Shown one piece after another: positions 28,701-36,203 of a stretch of DNA of 64,000 bases. Position 1 is the first letter of the stretch, and each line of letters starts with the position of its first letter. The stretch is from Bacteroidetes bacterium RIFCSPLOWO2_12_FULL_37_12 (GTDB lineage: Bacteria > Bacteroidota > Bacteroidia > 2-12-FULL-37-12). A model generated the notes under the pieces. It was not told the DNA's origin. It searched no databases and worked only from the letters and a program-made list of their open reading frames with translations. The stretch covers positions 107,599 through 171,598 of the forward strand of contig MEPC01000034.1 of assembly GCA_001769655.1 (NCBI GenBank), given 5' to 3'. The translations under genes and the position numbers were made by a program.

Positions 28701-28878
28701 AAGCGTCTTCTTCCAGGGCAAACTTTTCGAACCATTGCATGTATTCTTTTGCGGCTTCCTGGTTAATCTGTTGTTTTAAAAAATTCTCAACAACAGTACG
28801 TTCGTCGTCTGAAATGCCGCCATCATTGGCAATGATGGCGAAGAGTTTCATAAGGGCTTTGATAAGGGTTTCGCTCAT
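25777..28878 (-). CDS. ABCG-type ABC transporter (fused ATPase and permease) with N-terminal TerB-like domain
   Basis: The 1033-residue protein starts with two TerB-like acidic helical repeats (ANDGGISDDE near 18-26 and MADGTISPAEA near 90-100). A linker with a possible FHA-like fold (GSVIRIGRGTPL) follows. The ATPase has Walker A GASGAGKS (285-292), signature ISGGQ (391-395), Walker B VLFADE (411-416) and the DEPTSGLSSRDS of ABCG proteins. An ABC-2 permease of about six helices spans roughly 620-780, followed by a long charged domain with a coiled coil and a last helix near residue 1005. Substrate unknown. Confidence 0.88.
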   Translation of the reverse strand: MSETLIKALMKLFAIIANDGGISDDERTVVENFLKQQINQEAAKEYMQWFEKFALEEDASHFDAICAQINLELTQKQKVIVMIRLIELVMADGTISPAEAKFVEIVRKSFNMEIEEFTLIKSFVITKDVQSLGEPDLILVVDKSDREKMKSRQHIRIENLEGFLGVLRIPSVELYVVRYESESVTEEKTFSGGVGKSSVVQELYLNGINMTAGQNYLFTPGSVIRIGRGTPLYYSDCVSQFLSKKDLPKIVFNASDIEYRFKKGNIGLRNVTVSENTGKLIGFMGASGAGKSTLLNVLNGNDAPTKGTVTINGIDIYKQKDKIQGVIGYVSQDDLLIEDLTVYQNLYYNAKLCFNNKSEEELDQLVTKVLTNLGLYETRNLKVGSPLNKTISGGQRKRLNIGLELLREPSVLFADEPTSGLSSRDSENIMDLLKELSLRGKLVFVVIHQPSSDIFKLFDKLLILDVGGYPIYYGNPIEAVAYFKRVANFVNSENVECVECGSVNPELIFNIIESKVLDEYGNFTEKRKIGPEKWHELYVKNILVKHHDDISDKPEGSLFIPSKLKQTFVFITRDLLSKISNTQYMFINMLEAPVLALVLAFVVRYFDKESSQGLTYAFGLNENISSYLFMSIVVALFMGLTVSAEEIIHDRKIQKREQFLNLSRFSYLSSKILLLFFISAIQTFTYILLGNYLLGIKGMNFEYWFILFTTSCFANMLGLNISASFNSAVTIYILIPILLIPQLILSGVIVKFDKLNPVLTKEGKVPIIGDLMTSRWAFEALAVTQVTKNEFEKDFYPLNKRIQNADYKKTYWISEMKKRNMDCERLMEETGDSLRNLYKNKLDFLKTELKKEMNEAHGINFSLIDNLTPGAFTKDTQKALSDYLAELKKYYLDENKKANGEKQDKISSLTDTKEKNASFISKKETYYNKTLEDLVTNKLEVNQIIERKNQLFRKTGYVYMDPEEPANALDYRTHFYAPRKHLFGKYFDTFWFNNGAIWLESLILFVLLYFESIKKFLDGMANLTTVFKKKKKR

Positions 28879-29127
28879 GGGAAAGTGCTATTTTTGAAAG
28901 TTAAAAAAATAAATAATGAATATTGAACAAGGAATAACGAATGTTGAAATTAAAAAAATAAATAATGAATAACATATAACACATAATAAAAAATTACAAA
29001 GGGGGTTCACTTATCAAATTTTTCTGCTTGTTTTTTGAAATGCGTTCATGCTTAAACATTTTTAATTTTTTGTTTTATGTTATATGTTTTTTTTCTAAAA
29101 CCTGAATTGGTTTAGTATAGTCATTGG
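28879..29127. other. AT-rich spacer with dispersed word repeats
   Basis: No gene is seen. The segment holds GAATATTGAAC/GAATGTTGAA words related to the element at 34379-34504, the element at 28964-29013, near-complementary arms (AACATATAACAC on the left, TTTTATGTTATATGTT near 29072-29087) and a reversed ACCAATGAC word at 29113-29124. Confidence 0.6.
28964..29013 (-). repeat. TAAGTG-CCCCCTTT dispersed element, copy 2
   Basis: On the minus strand the sequence reads TAAGTGAACCCCCTTTG followed by TTATTATGTGTTATATG and TTATTCATT, parallel to 14395-14452. The two copies are in opposite orientation. Confidence 0.55.
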
Positions 29128-31224
29128 TCACATCTTAAACGTAAGCCCCAAATCCCGCAACAGCGCCTTCGTATTCGGTTCTCTTCCCAAAAAATTCTTC
29201 ACAAGATCCATCGGGTCTTTACTTCCGCCTGGTTCAAGCACTTTTTGACGGTATTGGCGGCCCAAGTCAGAATTCAACATTCCTTTATCTTCAAAAATTG
29301 ACCACATATCCTGGGCATATACTTTTGACCACATATAGCCATAATAGCCAGCCGGGTACGTTACAAAATGTCCGAAAGAAGCCAGCAAATACGTATCATC
29401 GGGAACATCAAACCAGGTAATTTTCTTCTTAAGCTTTTTAATTACGTCTGTCGTGGTTTCGGAAGTGTAGGGAGTGTATTTATCGTGCAATGTCATATCG
29501 AGCGTGGCATAAAACAATTGCCTCAATGCATCAAGTCCTGAATTTAATGTTTTAATCGCAATCATTTTGGTAATTAATTCATCCGGAATGATCTGACCGG
29601 TTTGATAATGTTTGGCAAACAGGGTGAGAGTGGCTTTCTGGTAAGCCCAATTTTCATAAATCTGCGAGGGCGCTTCTGCAAAATCCTGGGGAGTTGACTC
29701 CGGACCCGATTGAGAAGATAATTCAGCGCCAGCCACCAGACCGTGTATCAAGTGTCCGAATTCATGAAAAAACGTTTCCACGTCGTACGAGAAAAGCAAA
29801 GCGGGTTTATCTCCTTCCGGCTTTGGAAAATTGCAAACCAATGCCGCCTCAGGAATCTCTTTATTACCGGGCTCTATCAACATTCCAGGAGTAATGGTAA
29901 ACATAGCCGCATGGGTATATTTTTTTGCCCGTGGGAATAAATCTAAGTAAAATCTTCCCAATAATTTATTGGATTCGGAATCATAACAATTAAACATGCG
30001 AACCTCTTTGTGCCACACTTGCGGATTGGAAATTTCCTCATACTTCAAACCAAATAAACGTTGCGTAATCTGAAACAAGCCCTGGATTACATTATTTAAT
30101 TCAAAATACTGGCTCACCTCCCTTTGGTCAATCTTATAATCGGTCTGACTAATTTTTTCGAGATAAAATGTTTGCTCCCATTCTTCAATCGTAGTTGCTT
30201 TTTTCTTTAAATAAGTGGACTTGGCTTTCAGTAAAAGATCGTAGTCAATTTTAGCTTTCTCATGCAACATGTCAATTAATGAATTTTCAAAACTCCAAAC
30301 CACTTGAGGTTTTTTAGCCATTTTTTCCTCTATGGTGTATTCTGCATACGACTTGTAACCGAGTAGCACAGCCATTTTCTGGCGGTAATGCAACAAGGAA
30401 TCAATGATGGGAAGATTTTCAGGAACTGCGCGGTTATTATATAATCGAAATAATTGTTTTCGCAGGGAATCGCTGGGGCAATATTTCATAAACTCAATGT
30501 AGGATGGTTTAGAAAGGTCAATATCATAATTGCCGGTTGCATTTTTTCTGGGAGCAAGAAAATCACGGCGAAGTCCTGTAGTATCTTTTGGAGAAATGGT
30601 TAATTTTGCAGAGGCGCTTGCAATATTATTGCTGAAATTCATACTAAGACGGTCAATATGAAGCCGTAATTTTTTTACCTCTTCGCGCTGGGCGGGTTGC
30701 AAATCAAAACCACTTCGTTTGTATTTCAGGAGGGTCTTGTCTAAAAAAAGTCGCCGCGAAGCAGGCAGTCGTTGGGCTTCGCCTGAAGAAGAGAAATCTT
30801 TCAGGGCATTATAAAGTGCTTCATTCAGATTAAGACCGAACAGGTAATTATTTACGGAAATCAAGGTTTTTTCTATTTGCAACCGGAGAGCGGAATCGGG
30901 ATGTACGGCACTCATTAACTCGAGGGGCCACTTAACCCTGTTTAACGAATTGTACAGATGGTCAAGGGCTTTCAGGGTGTTCTGATAATCCCTGCGTTTT
31001 ACCGAAAGTATTTCTTTTAGTGTCTTATCTGCCTGCAGGAGCAGATTTTCGCCTGTAGATTTTACATTTTCTACCGTTAAGCTGTCAAAAGCAATAAGCT
31101 GATTTGAGGCGCGAAGGAGTGGGAGATAAGGAACATGAGCGGTTTCCTTAACTTGTTCTTTGCAGGAAAACACCAAAAGGGTTATTCCTAAAAGAAAAAA
31201 AGAATTTATCCGGTTTTTTTTCAT
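29128..31224 (-). CDS. M3-family zinc metallopeptidase lipoprotein (oligopeptidase/Dcp-like)
   Basis: I chose ATG 31224, which gives a lipoprotein signal (FFLLGITLLVFSC, lipid-attachment Cys21) on a 698-residue protein; the frame extends 51 codons upstream through repeat sequence. The active site is HEFGH at 487-491 and the third zinc ligand is in DFAEAPSQIYENW. The N-terminal helical half is typical of the M3A family (thimet oligopeptidase, oligopeptidase A, Dcp). It probably trims peptides in the periplasm. It is transcribed divergently from nuoN. Confidence 0.93.
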   Translation of the reverse strand: MKKNRINSFFLLGITLLVFSCKEQVKETAHVPYLPLLRASNQLIAFDSLTVENVKSTGENLLLQADKTLKEILSVKRRDYQNTLKALDHLYNSLNRVKWPLELMSAVHPDSALRLQIEKTLISVNNYLFGLNLNEALYNALKDFSSSGEAQRLPASRRLFLDKTLLKYKRSGFDLQPAQREEVKKLRLHIDRLSMNFSNNIASASAKLTISPKDTTGLRRDFLAPRKNATGNYDIDLSKPSYIEFMKYCPSDSLRKQLFRLYNNRAVPENLPIIDSLLHYRQKMAVLLGYKSYAEYTIEEKMAKKPQVVWSFENSLIDMLHEKAKIDYDLLLKAKSTYLKKKATTIEEWEQTFYLEKISQTDYKIDQREVSQYFELNNVIQGLFQITQRLFGLKYEEISNPQVWHKEVRMFNCYDSESNKLLGRFYLDLFPRAKKYTHAAMFTITPGMLIEPGNKEIPEAALVCNFPKPEGDKPALLFSYDVETFFHEFGHLIHGLVAGAELSSQSGPESTPQDFAEAPSQIYENWAYQKATLTLFAKHYQTGQIIPDELITKMIAIKTLNSGLDALRQLFYATLDMTLHDKYTPYTSETTTDVIKKLKKKITWFDVPDDTYLLASFGHFVTYPAGYYGYMWSKVYAQDMWSIFEDKGMLNSDLGRQYRQKVLEPGGSKDPMDLVKNFLGREPNTKALLRDLGLTFKM

Positions 31225-31242
31225 TGTTATTTGTAATTGGTT

Positions 31243-31306
31243 ATTGGTAGGGGTGAAAAAAATTTCACCCCTACCAATGACAAATGGGCAACCACGAGGG
31301 TTGCCC
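31243..31306. repeat. Double hairpin element (GTAGGGGTGAAA and GGGCAACC)
   Basis: ATTGGTAGGGGTGAAA (31243-31258) and its exact complement (31263-31278) form a 16-base stem with a 4-base loop. GGGCAACC (31286-31293) and GGTTGCCC (31299-31306) form a second. The element lies in the divergent peptidase-nuoN spacer. Confidence 0.9.
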
Positions 31307-31354
31307 CTACTAATTTCTAATGTTGCAAATGTATAAAAATTAATCCTATTTATG

Positions 31355-31362
31355 TACTTTTG
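31355..31362 (+). promoter_or_regulatory. -7 box (TACTTTTG) of nuoN
   Basis: TACTTTTG matches TAnnTTTG and ends 9 bases before the ATG at 31372. This supports ATG 31372 over the in-frame TTG at 31360, which would lie inside the box. Confidence 0.5.
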
Positions 31363-31371
31363 CCCCCATAC

Positions 31372-32922
31372 ATGCAAACACTACTACAACAATTAACGAC
31401 CATCCGGGAGCAGATTCCTATTTTAGCCCCTGAATGTATTCTACTAACCTTTTTTTTGTTGATCATTCTGGTTGACCTTATCGGCAAAAAAAACACAAAC
31501 AAAAACCTGATTTCGAAACTCGCATTTGTGTGTTTTTTATTGGTTTTTATTTTGGCAATATTTCAAATCCGTCAGATAAAGGACTTAACGTTATCCGCCG
31601 GAGAGAATGGCTACGATTCAAAACGTTTTTTTGGATTTATCCGGTATGATTCGTTTGCAGTTTTTTTTAAGCTTGTTTTTGCACTGGCAGGAATGCTTGC
31701 CGTTTTAATGTCAGCCGGCTACAATACACTTGAAAAGCGGTCTAAGGGCTTGGGAGAATTTCACGCTGTATTAATAGCGGTTGTTTTTGGAATGAATTTC
31801 ATGGCGATGTCCTCTAATTTGTTGATGATGTTTCTTTCGTTGGAAATGGTATCCATCGGTTCCTATATTTTGACGGCATATACACGAATGGATCACAAGT
31901 CAGCAGAAGGTGGCTTAAAATATATACTATTTGGTACAGTAGCGTCCGGCGCCATGATTTATGGCATTTCACTATTATATGGTTTTACCGGAACGCTCGA
32001 TATTTCTGATCCGGTATTTCTGGAGAGGTTGGGTGCGGTCAATGAAACAGCTATTCTGGTAGCAGGACTTTTTACCTTATCGGGATTCGCCTATAAAATT
32101 GCGATGGTTCCATTTCATTTATGGTCACCGGATGTTTATGAGGGTGCGCCAACGCCTGTCACTGCCTTTATGTCTGTGGGTCCCAAGGCGGCCGGTTTCG
32201 CCATGCTCTTGCGTTTTCTGTTGGTTTTTGTAGAACAGAAGGGAGTATCCTATAACGGATGGGCACATTTTAATTGGATCAATACACTATCCATTCTCTC
32301 CATTTTAACAATGACCATCGGAAATTTTTCGGCGATCTGGCAAACCAATGCCAAGCGCATGCTCGCCTATTCGTCTATAGCACACGCGGGATATTTATTG
32401 ATGGGGGTGATGGCAATTTCTACTATTGGAATAAGCAGTATTCTATTTTACTTAATTGTCTATACCCTTATGAATGTAGGTGCGTTTCTGGTGATTGGAA
32501 TAATTTCCGAAAAAATCGGGTCTGAAGATGTCCGGGATTTTAAGGGTTTGGGAATGAAGATGCCTTTTTTAGGAAGTTGCTTGGTGGTTTTTCTGATTTC
32601 ATTGACGGGTTTACCACCCACTGCCGGATTTACCGGAAAACTCTTTTTGTTTTCAGCGGTGTTGGATGCATATTATGTCACACACAATTCATTTTTATTC
32701 TGGCTAATGATTGCCGGAATATTGAATTCAGTAGTGTCACTGTTTTATTATTTTAAGATACCGTTGTTTATGTTTCTAAAGAAGGGAAGCGAAAATCTTA
32801 ACATTACTACCCGTTATACTGAATTTGCCTTTGCCGGCGCTCTTGCAGTGGCGCTCATCTTCTTATTTATCCGTTCCGGTTTTCTGATGGATTTGGCGGG
32901 GGAGGCGGTGCTGGGGTTTTGA
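31372..32922 (+). CDS. nuoN: NADH-quinone oxidoreductase subunit N
   Basis: The 516-residue complex I antiporter-like membrane subunit has about 14 helices. Family landmarks include SLEMVSIGSYILTAY (with the conserved Glu), GGLKYILFG (with Lys), a mid-membrane Lys in AYKIAMVPFHLWSPDVYEGAPTPVTAF, and SLTGLPPTAGFTGK. It should take part in proton pumping. It has its own promoter and no other nuo gene is present on either side, so the nuo genes are not in a single operon. The downstream gene is an unrelated ATPase. Confidence 0.94.
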   Translation: MQTLLQQLTTIREQIPILAPECILLTFFLLIILVDLIGKKNTNKNLISKLAFVCFLLVFILAIFQIRQIKDLTLSAGENGYDSKRFFGFIRYDSFAVFFKLVFALAGMLAVLMSAGYNTLEKRSKGLGEFHAVLIAVVFGMNFMAMSSNLLMMFLSLEMVSIGSYILTAYTRMDHKSAEGGLKYILFGTVASGAMIYGISLLYGFTGTLDISDPVFLERLGAVNETAILVAGLFTLSGFAYKIAMVPFHLWSPDVYEGAPTPVTAFMSVGPKAAGFAMLLRFLLVFVEQKGVSYNGWAHFNWINTLSILSILTMTIGNFSAIWQTNAKRMLAYSSIAHAGYLLMGVMAISTIGISSILFYLIVYTLMNVGAFLVIGIISEKIGSEDVRDFKGLGMKMPFLGSCLVVFLISLTGLPPTAGFTGKLFLFSAVLDAYYVTHNSFLFWLMIAGILNSVVSLFYYFKIPLFMFLKKGSENLNITTRYTEFAFAGALAVALIFLFIRSGFLMDLAGEAVLGF

Positions 32923-32995
32923 GATTTGGAAAAATAGAAAACAGAAGGTTCAGCACAGGAACGGTTTGTTTGACAATAAGAAAAAAGGAAAAAAT

Positions 32996-33042
32996 TTAAC
33001 CGCTAATTTACGAGAATTGGGCGCGGATTTTCGCGAATAAGT
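32996..33042. repeat. CGCTAATTTACG...GGATTTTCGCGAAT module, copy 1
   Basis: The sequence AACCGCTAATTTACG followed by GCGCGGATTTTCGCGAATAA recurs in a shorter form at 36146-36178. Confidence 0.8.
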
Positions 33043-33090
33043 AAATTGCAATAATTATATATGTTAAAAAAAATTATCGGGCACTATTAA

Positions 33091-33122
33091 AGATGTCACG
33101 CAAAGGCGCTAAGTTCGCAAAG
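33091..33122. repeat. 32-bp exact dispersed repeat (CACGCAAAGGCGCTAAG), copy 1
   Basis: 32 bases beginning AGATGTCACGCAAAGG are identical to 36108-36139. Within each copy, CGCAAAG and TTCGCAAAG are imperfect tandem words. Confidence 0.95.
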
Positions 33123-33156
33123 GAAAAAATCATTTTATATATAAATATTCCGTATA

Positions 33157-33190
33157 TTTGCGAGTCGTAAATATACGTTTCGTATTTTTG
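33157..33190 (+). promoter_or_regulatory. Promoter of the STAND-like ATPase gene
   Basis: TTTG at 33157-33160 and TATTTTTG at 33183-33190 are 22 bases apart, a near-consensus Bacteroidota promoter. The ATG is at 33219, leaving a short leader. Confidence 0.5.
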
Positions 33191-33218
33191 TATTTATTCA
33201 GACGCTAAAGAAATAAAC

Positions 33219-34352
33219 ATGAAAAATCCTTTCCGGTTCGGTGAAATTGTAGAAGGTAACAGTTTCTGTAACAGAAAAGAAGAATTAAAAGCTATTGGCG
33301 CCGCTATTAAAAACAGATATTCCTTTTGGCTTTATTCTCCAAGAAGATTTGGCAAGACCTCTTTGATACTCAGAGCATTTAAAGAAGTAAAAGGTGTGAA
33401 AACAATTTATTTTGATATGTATAATGTCCAGCATACAGATGATTTCGCAAGAAAATATGCTCAAAGATTAACATCCGATCTATTTAACTGGAAAGAGGAT
33501 ATCAGGAAATTCACTCAAAAACTCGGGCACTATTTTAAAAATCTGTTTCCAGGGGTATCCTTTGATACAGGTGGTAATCCCACTTTTACTCTTGAAGCAC
33601 GAACCATTGAAAATCAAAACGATATTGATACCATATTGAATATTCCTGAAAAATTTGCTGTTAAGCATAATCAACAGCTATGCATTGCTTTTGACGAATT
33701 TCAAGAGATAAATCGCATAGATCCATTTTTAATCAATTGGATGAGATCCTCCTTTCAGAAACAAAAAAATGTATCCTATATATTTTTAGGGAGCAAAAAT
33801 TCTCTGATGAATTCTATTTTTAGTGACATGGGTTCACCATTTTATGAATTTGGTTTTAAAATGGACATTAATAGTATCTCAAAAGAGGATTTAATGCAGT
33901 TTATCAAAAACCGTTTCATATCCACCGGACTAACTATTCCGGATAAAGCGGTGGAAAATCTTTTGGAAAAGTCCCGCTGTCATCCACATTTTTCGCAATA
34001 TTTTGCATCAGTAATTTGGGAAATGATCTATGAGGGAGCTAACCCCAATAAGGACGAATTTACAAAAACCTGGCTCCACAGGATTATTAACAGTCAGTCA
34101 ATAATGTTTCAGAATATTTTTGATCAGTTGAATAATAATCAGCGTATTGTACTTAAAGCAATAGCCCTATCAAAAGATGACATGGAGATTTTTTCTGCCC
34201 AAAACCGTGAAAATGTTTCATTCCTTGCATCTTCAACGTTGGATACAACTCTTAAGTCATTAATTCAAAAGGATCTTATATACAAAAGCGGGAAATCATA
34301 CACTATTTTTAACCCCGTTTTCAGAGAATGGATTATTTCAATTTATACCTAA
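33219..34352 (+). CDS. STAND-like/archaeal-type AAA ATPase
   Basis: The 377-residue protein has the N-terminus NPFRFGEIVEGNSFCNRKEEL common in archaeal-type ATPases, a P-loop YSPRRFGKTSL (39-49), Walker B LCIAFDEFQEI (Asp159/Glu160) and a sensor motif YIFLGSKNSLM. The C-terminal part holds a winged-helix-like region (NNQRIVLKAIALSKDD, then LDTTLKSLIQKDLIYKSG). Such proteins are scattered, often mobile, and of unknown target; a switch or chaperone-like role is possible. It has no linked partner. It is flanked by dispersed repeats on both sides. Confidence 0.82.
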   Translation: MKNPFRFGEIVEGNSFCNRKEELKAIGAAIKNRYSFWLYSPRRFGKTSLILRAFKEVKGVKTIYFDMYNVQHTDDFARKYAQRLTSDLFNWKEDIRKFTQKLGHYFKNLFPGVSFDTGGNPTFTLEARTIENQNDIDTILNIPEKFAVKHNQQLCIAFDEFQEINRIDPFLINWMRSSFQKQKNVSYIFLGSKNSLMNSIFSDMGSPFYEFGFKMDINSISKEDLMQFIKNRFISTGLTIPDKAVENLLEKSRCHPHFSQYFASVIWEMIYEGANPNKDEFTKTWLHRIINSQSIMFQNIFDQLNNNQRIVLKAIALSKDDMEIFSAQNRENVSFLASSTLDTTLKSLIQKDLIYKSGKSYTIFNPVFREWIISIYT

Positions 34353-34378
34353 CTTGGGCAAGCCACAACCAAAGAGGA

Positions 34379-34504
34379 AATATCGAATATTGAACAAAGA
34401 ATATCGAATGTTGAAGTACTGCGAAATTCATTATTCCATGCCTTCAACCGCACTATCTCGCTCAAAAGTCCACTGGACTTTTGCCGTGTTCAATATTCGA
34501 TATT
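34379..34504. repeat. 126-bp element bounded by a 17-bp perfect inverted repeat
   Basis: AATATCGAATATTGAAC at 34379-34395 is exactly complementary to 34488-34504. An adjacent direct variant (GAATATCGAATGTTGAA) follows the left arm, and an inner palindrome AAAAGTCCA-C-TGGACTTTT lies at 34464-34482. The organisation resembles a small non-coding MITE-like or palindromic repeat. Related words occur at 28918-28950. Confidence 0.8.
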
Positions 34505-34556
34505 TTTAAAAATATTTAGCCAAAAAGTGTGAAGATTTAAGAATATAGAAACCAAA

Positions 34557-36107
34557 ATGATATTATTCATAATTCTATTCCTGCTCTCTTGTATTTCAAC
34601 TGCTCCTGCGCAAAACCCAACCGTTGATTCCCTCAACGCATTACTTTCTTCAGCCCCCCACGACACCATCAAACTCCGTTTATTAACCGAACTGAGCGAA
34701 GAATGTGAACCGGAGGATATTTTAAAATACGCCAAACCGGCTGTGGTACTTGCCGATAAATTATTGAAGGATAAATCACTAAAAAATCATAGAAAAAAAC
34801 ATTTAAATTATAAGGCAGATGCTCTCAACAACATCGGTTACATCTACGATAATCAAGGCGAAATTAAAGAAGCATTGGACTATTATGGCAAAAGTTTGAA
34901 TATCCGGGATGAAATCGGAGATAAAGCCGGAATCGCATACTCACTCAACAATATCGGTTACATTTACAATAACCAAGGTCAAATAAAATCAGCACTGAAC
35001 TATTTCGGAAGAAGTTTGCAAATTCAGGAAGAAATCGGGGACAAATTAGGAATCGCCTACTCACTAAACAACATCGGCTACGTTTACATGAATCAAGGAC
35101 AAATCAAAGAAGCGCTGGATTATTACAGTAGAAGTTTGAAAATCCGCGAAGAATTAGGGGATAAAATGGAAATCGCGATGTCGCTCAACAACATCGGCGC
35201 TATCTACAGTAATCAAGGTCAACTAAAATCAGCGTTGGATTGTTACATCAGAAGTTTGAAAATTCGGGAAGAAATCGGTGACAAAATGGGAATCGCCTAC
35301 TCGCTTAATAACATCGGCTACATTTACGATAATCAAGGTCAACTAAAAGAAGCTATGGACTATTACGTCAGAAGTTTGAAACTCTGTGAAGAAATCGGTG
35401 ACAAAATGGGAACCACTTACTCGCTCCACAACATCGGAAGTATTTACTTGAAAGAAAAGGAATATGTCTCAGCCCGTATATTTGCTGACAGTTCGCTTAC
35501 CATAGCAAAAGAAACCGGTAATGTTGAGAATATGCGAGAAGCGGAGAAGTTATTGGGAGAAATTGATTTTGCGCAAGGTAACACTCCCCAAACTTCTCTG
35601 CAAGTAAGAGTGGAATTTGCATACAGCTCAATTGAGCATTACAAGCAGTACGTTATTTATAGAGACAGCATCAAAAATAAAGAGAATGAGAAAGCGGCGA
35701 TTCGTCAGCAAACTAAATACGAGTTTGAGAAGGCAATGATTATTAAGGAACAGAAAGAGAAGGAGAGAAGGCGGCAGGAGGCAGTGGCAGTAAGCAGGAG
35801 AAATAGCTTGCAGTATTCTGCTATCTTTATAGGAATACTTTTACTATTTGGAATTGTATTTATGCTGGGGAGATTTCACGTTCCTGTGCGCGTGGTGGAA
35901 TTTTCGGTGTTCATGTCTTTTCTTTTGTTGTTTGAATTTTTGCTGGTTTTCCTTGATCCGCAGATAGACGCACTAACCGGAGGCGTGCCGATTTTAAAAT
36001 TAATCATCAACGCGTTGTTGGCAGGGTTGATATTTCCGGTGCATGGGTTTTTTGAGAGGTTTATGAAGAGGCGATTAATTAAAAGAAGATTGTCGAGTAG
36101 TATTTAA
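34557..36107 (+). CDS. TPR-repeat membrane protein
   Basis: The 516-residue protein has a signal peptide (FIILFLLSCISTAPA), then about six tetratricopeptide repeats of exactly 40 residues (SLNNIGYIYxNQGQxKxALDYYxRSLKIREEIGDKMGIAY) from about residue 90 to 325. A basic coiled segment (KAMIIKEQKEKERRRQEA) and three C-terminal membrane helices follow. The layout resembles the sensor half of Bacteroidota TPR histidine kinases but there is no kinase or output domain. The stop TAA abuts a 32-bp dispersed repeat. A protein-interaction role at the envelope is inferred. Confidence 0.85.
   Translation: MILFIILFLLSCISTAPAQNPTVDSLNALLSSAPHDTIKLRLLTELSEECEPEDILKYAKPAVVLADKLLKDKSLKNHRKKHLNYKADALNNIGYIYDNQGEIKEALDYYGKSLNIRDEIGDKAGIAYSLNNIGYIYNNQGQIKSALNYFGRSLQIQEEIGDKLGIAYSLNNIGYVYMNQGQIKEALDYYSRSLKIREELGDKMEIAMSLNNIGAIYSNQGQLKSALDCYIRSLKIREEIGDKMGIAYSLNNIGYIYDNQGQLKEAMDYYVRSLKLCEEIGDKMGTTYSLHNIGSIYLKEKEYVSARIFADSSLTIAKETGNVENMREAEKLLGEIDFAQGNTPQTSLQVRVEFAYSSIEHYKQYVIYRDSIKNKENEKAAIRQQTKYEFEKAMIIKEQKEKERRRQEAVAVSRRNSLQYSAIFIGILLLFGIVFMLGRFHVPVRVVEFSVFMSFLLLFEFLLVFLDPQIDALTGGVPILKLIINALLAGLIFPVHGFFERFMKRRLIKRRLSSSI
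34823..35542 (+). repeat. Six tandem 120-bp coding repeats (TPR units)
   Basis: Units start at 34823, 34943, 35063, 35183, 35303 and 35423 with CTCAACAACATCGG-like sequence and are conserved at the nucleotide level, including silent positions, with the last unit most divergent. The exact 120-base period points to recent duplication or gene conversion. Confidence 0.9.
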
Positions 36108-36139
36108 GATGTCACGCAAAGGCGCTAAGTTCGCAAAGT
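36108..36139. repeat. 32-bp exact dispersed repeat, copy 2
   Basis: Identical to 33091-33122. It begins at the base after the stop codon of the TPR protein. Confidence 0.95.
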
Positions 36140-36145
36140 AAAAAA

Positions 36146-36178
36146 TTAACCGCTAATTTACGCGGATTTTCGCGAATG
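36146..36178. repeat. CGCTAATTTACG...GGATTTTCGCGAAT module, copy 2
   Basis: Shorter version of 32996-33042. The order of the two modules is reversed compared with the first locus, so they are separate units. Confidence 0.8.
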
Positions 36179-36191
36179 AATAAAAATAATC

Positions 36192-36199
36192 TAAATTTG
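36192..36199 (+). promoter_or_regulatory. -7 box (TAAATTTG) of the P460-like lipoprotein gene
   Basis: TAAATTTG ends only 4 bases before the ATG at 36204, so the transcript would be leaderless or nearly so. The -33 region falls in the repeat module at 36146-36178. Confidence 0.4.
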
Positions 36200-36203
36200 C
36201 AAC

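Noticed and set aside
31225..31377. 51-residue extension of the M3 peptidase
   Set aside because: It runs through hairpin repeats, and the ATG at 31224 gives a proper lipoprotein signal.
34490..34735. Minus-strand open frame of 81 codons near the TPR gene
   Set aside because: It overlaps the inverted-repeat element and the TPR signal-peptide region in antisense; no support.
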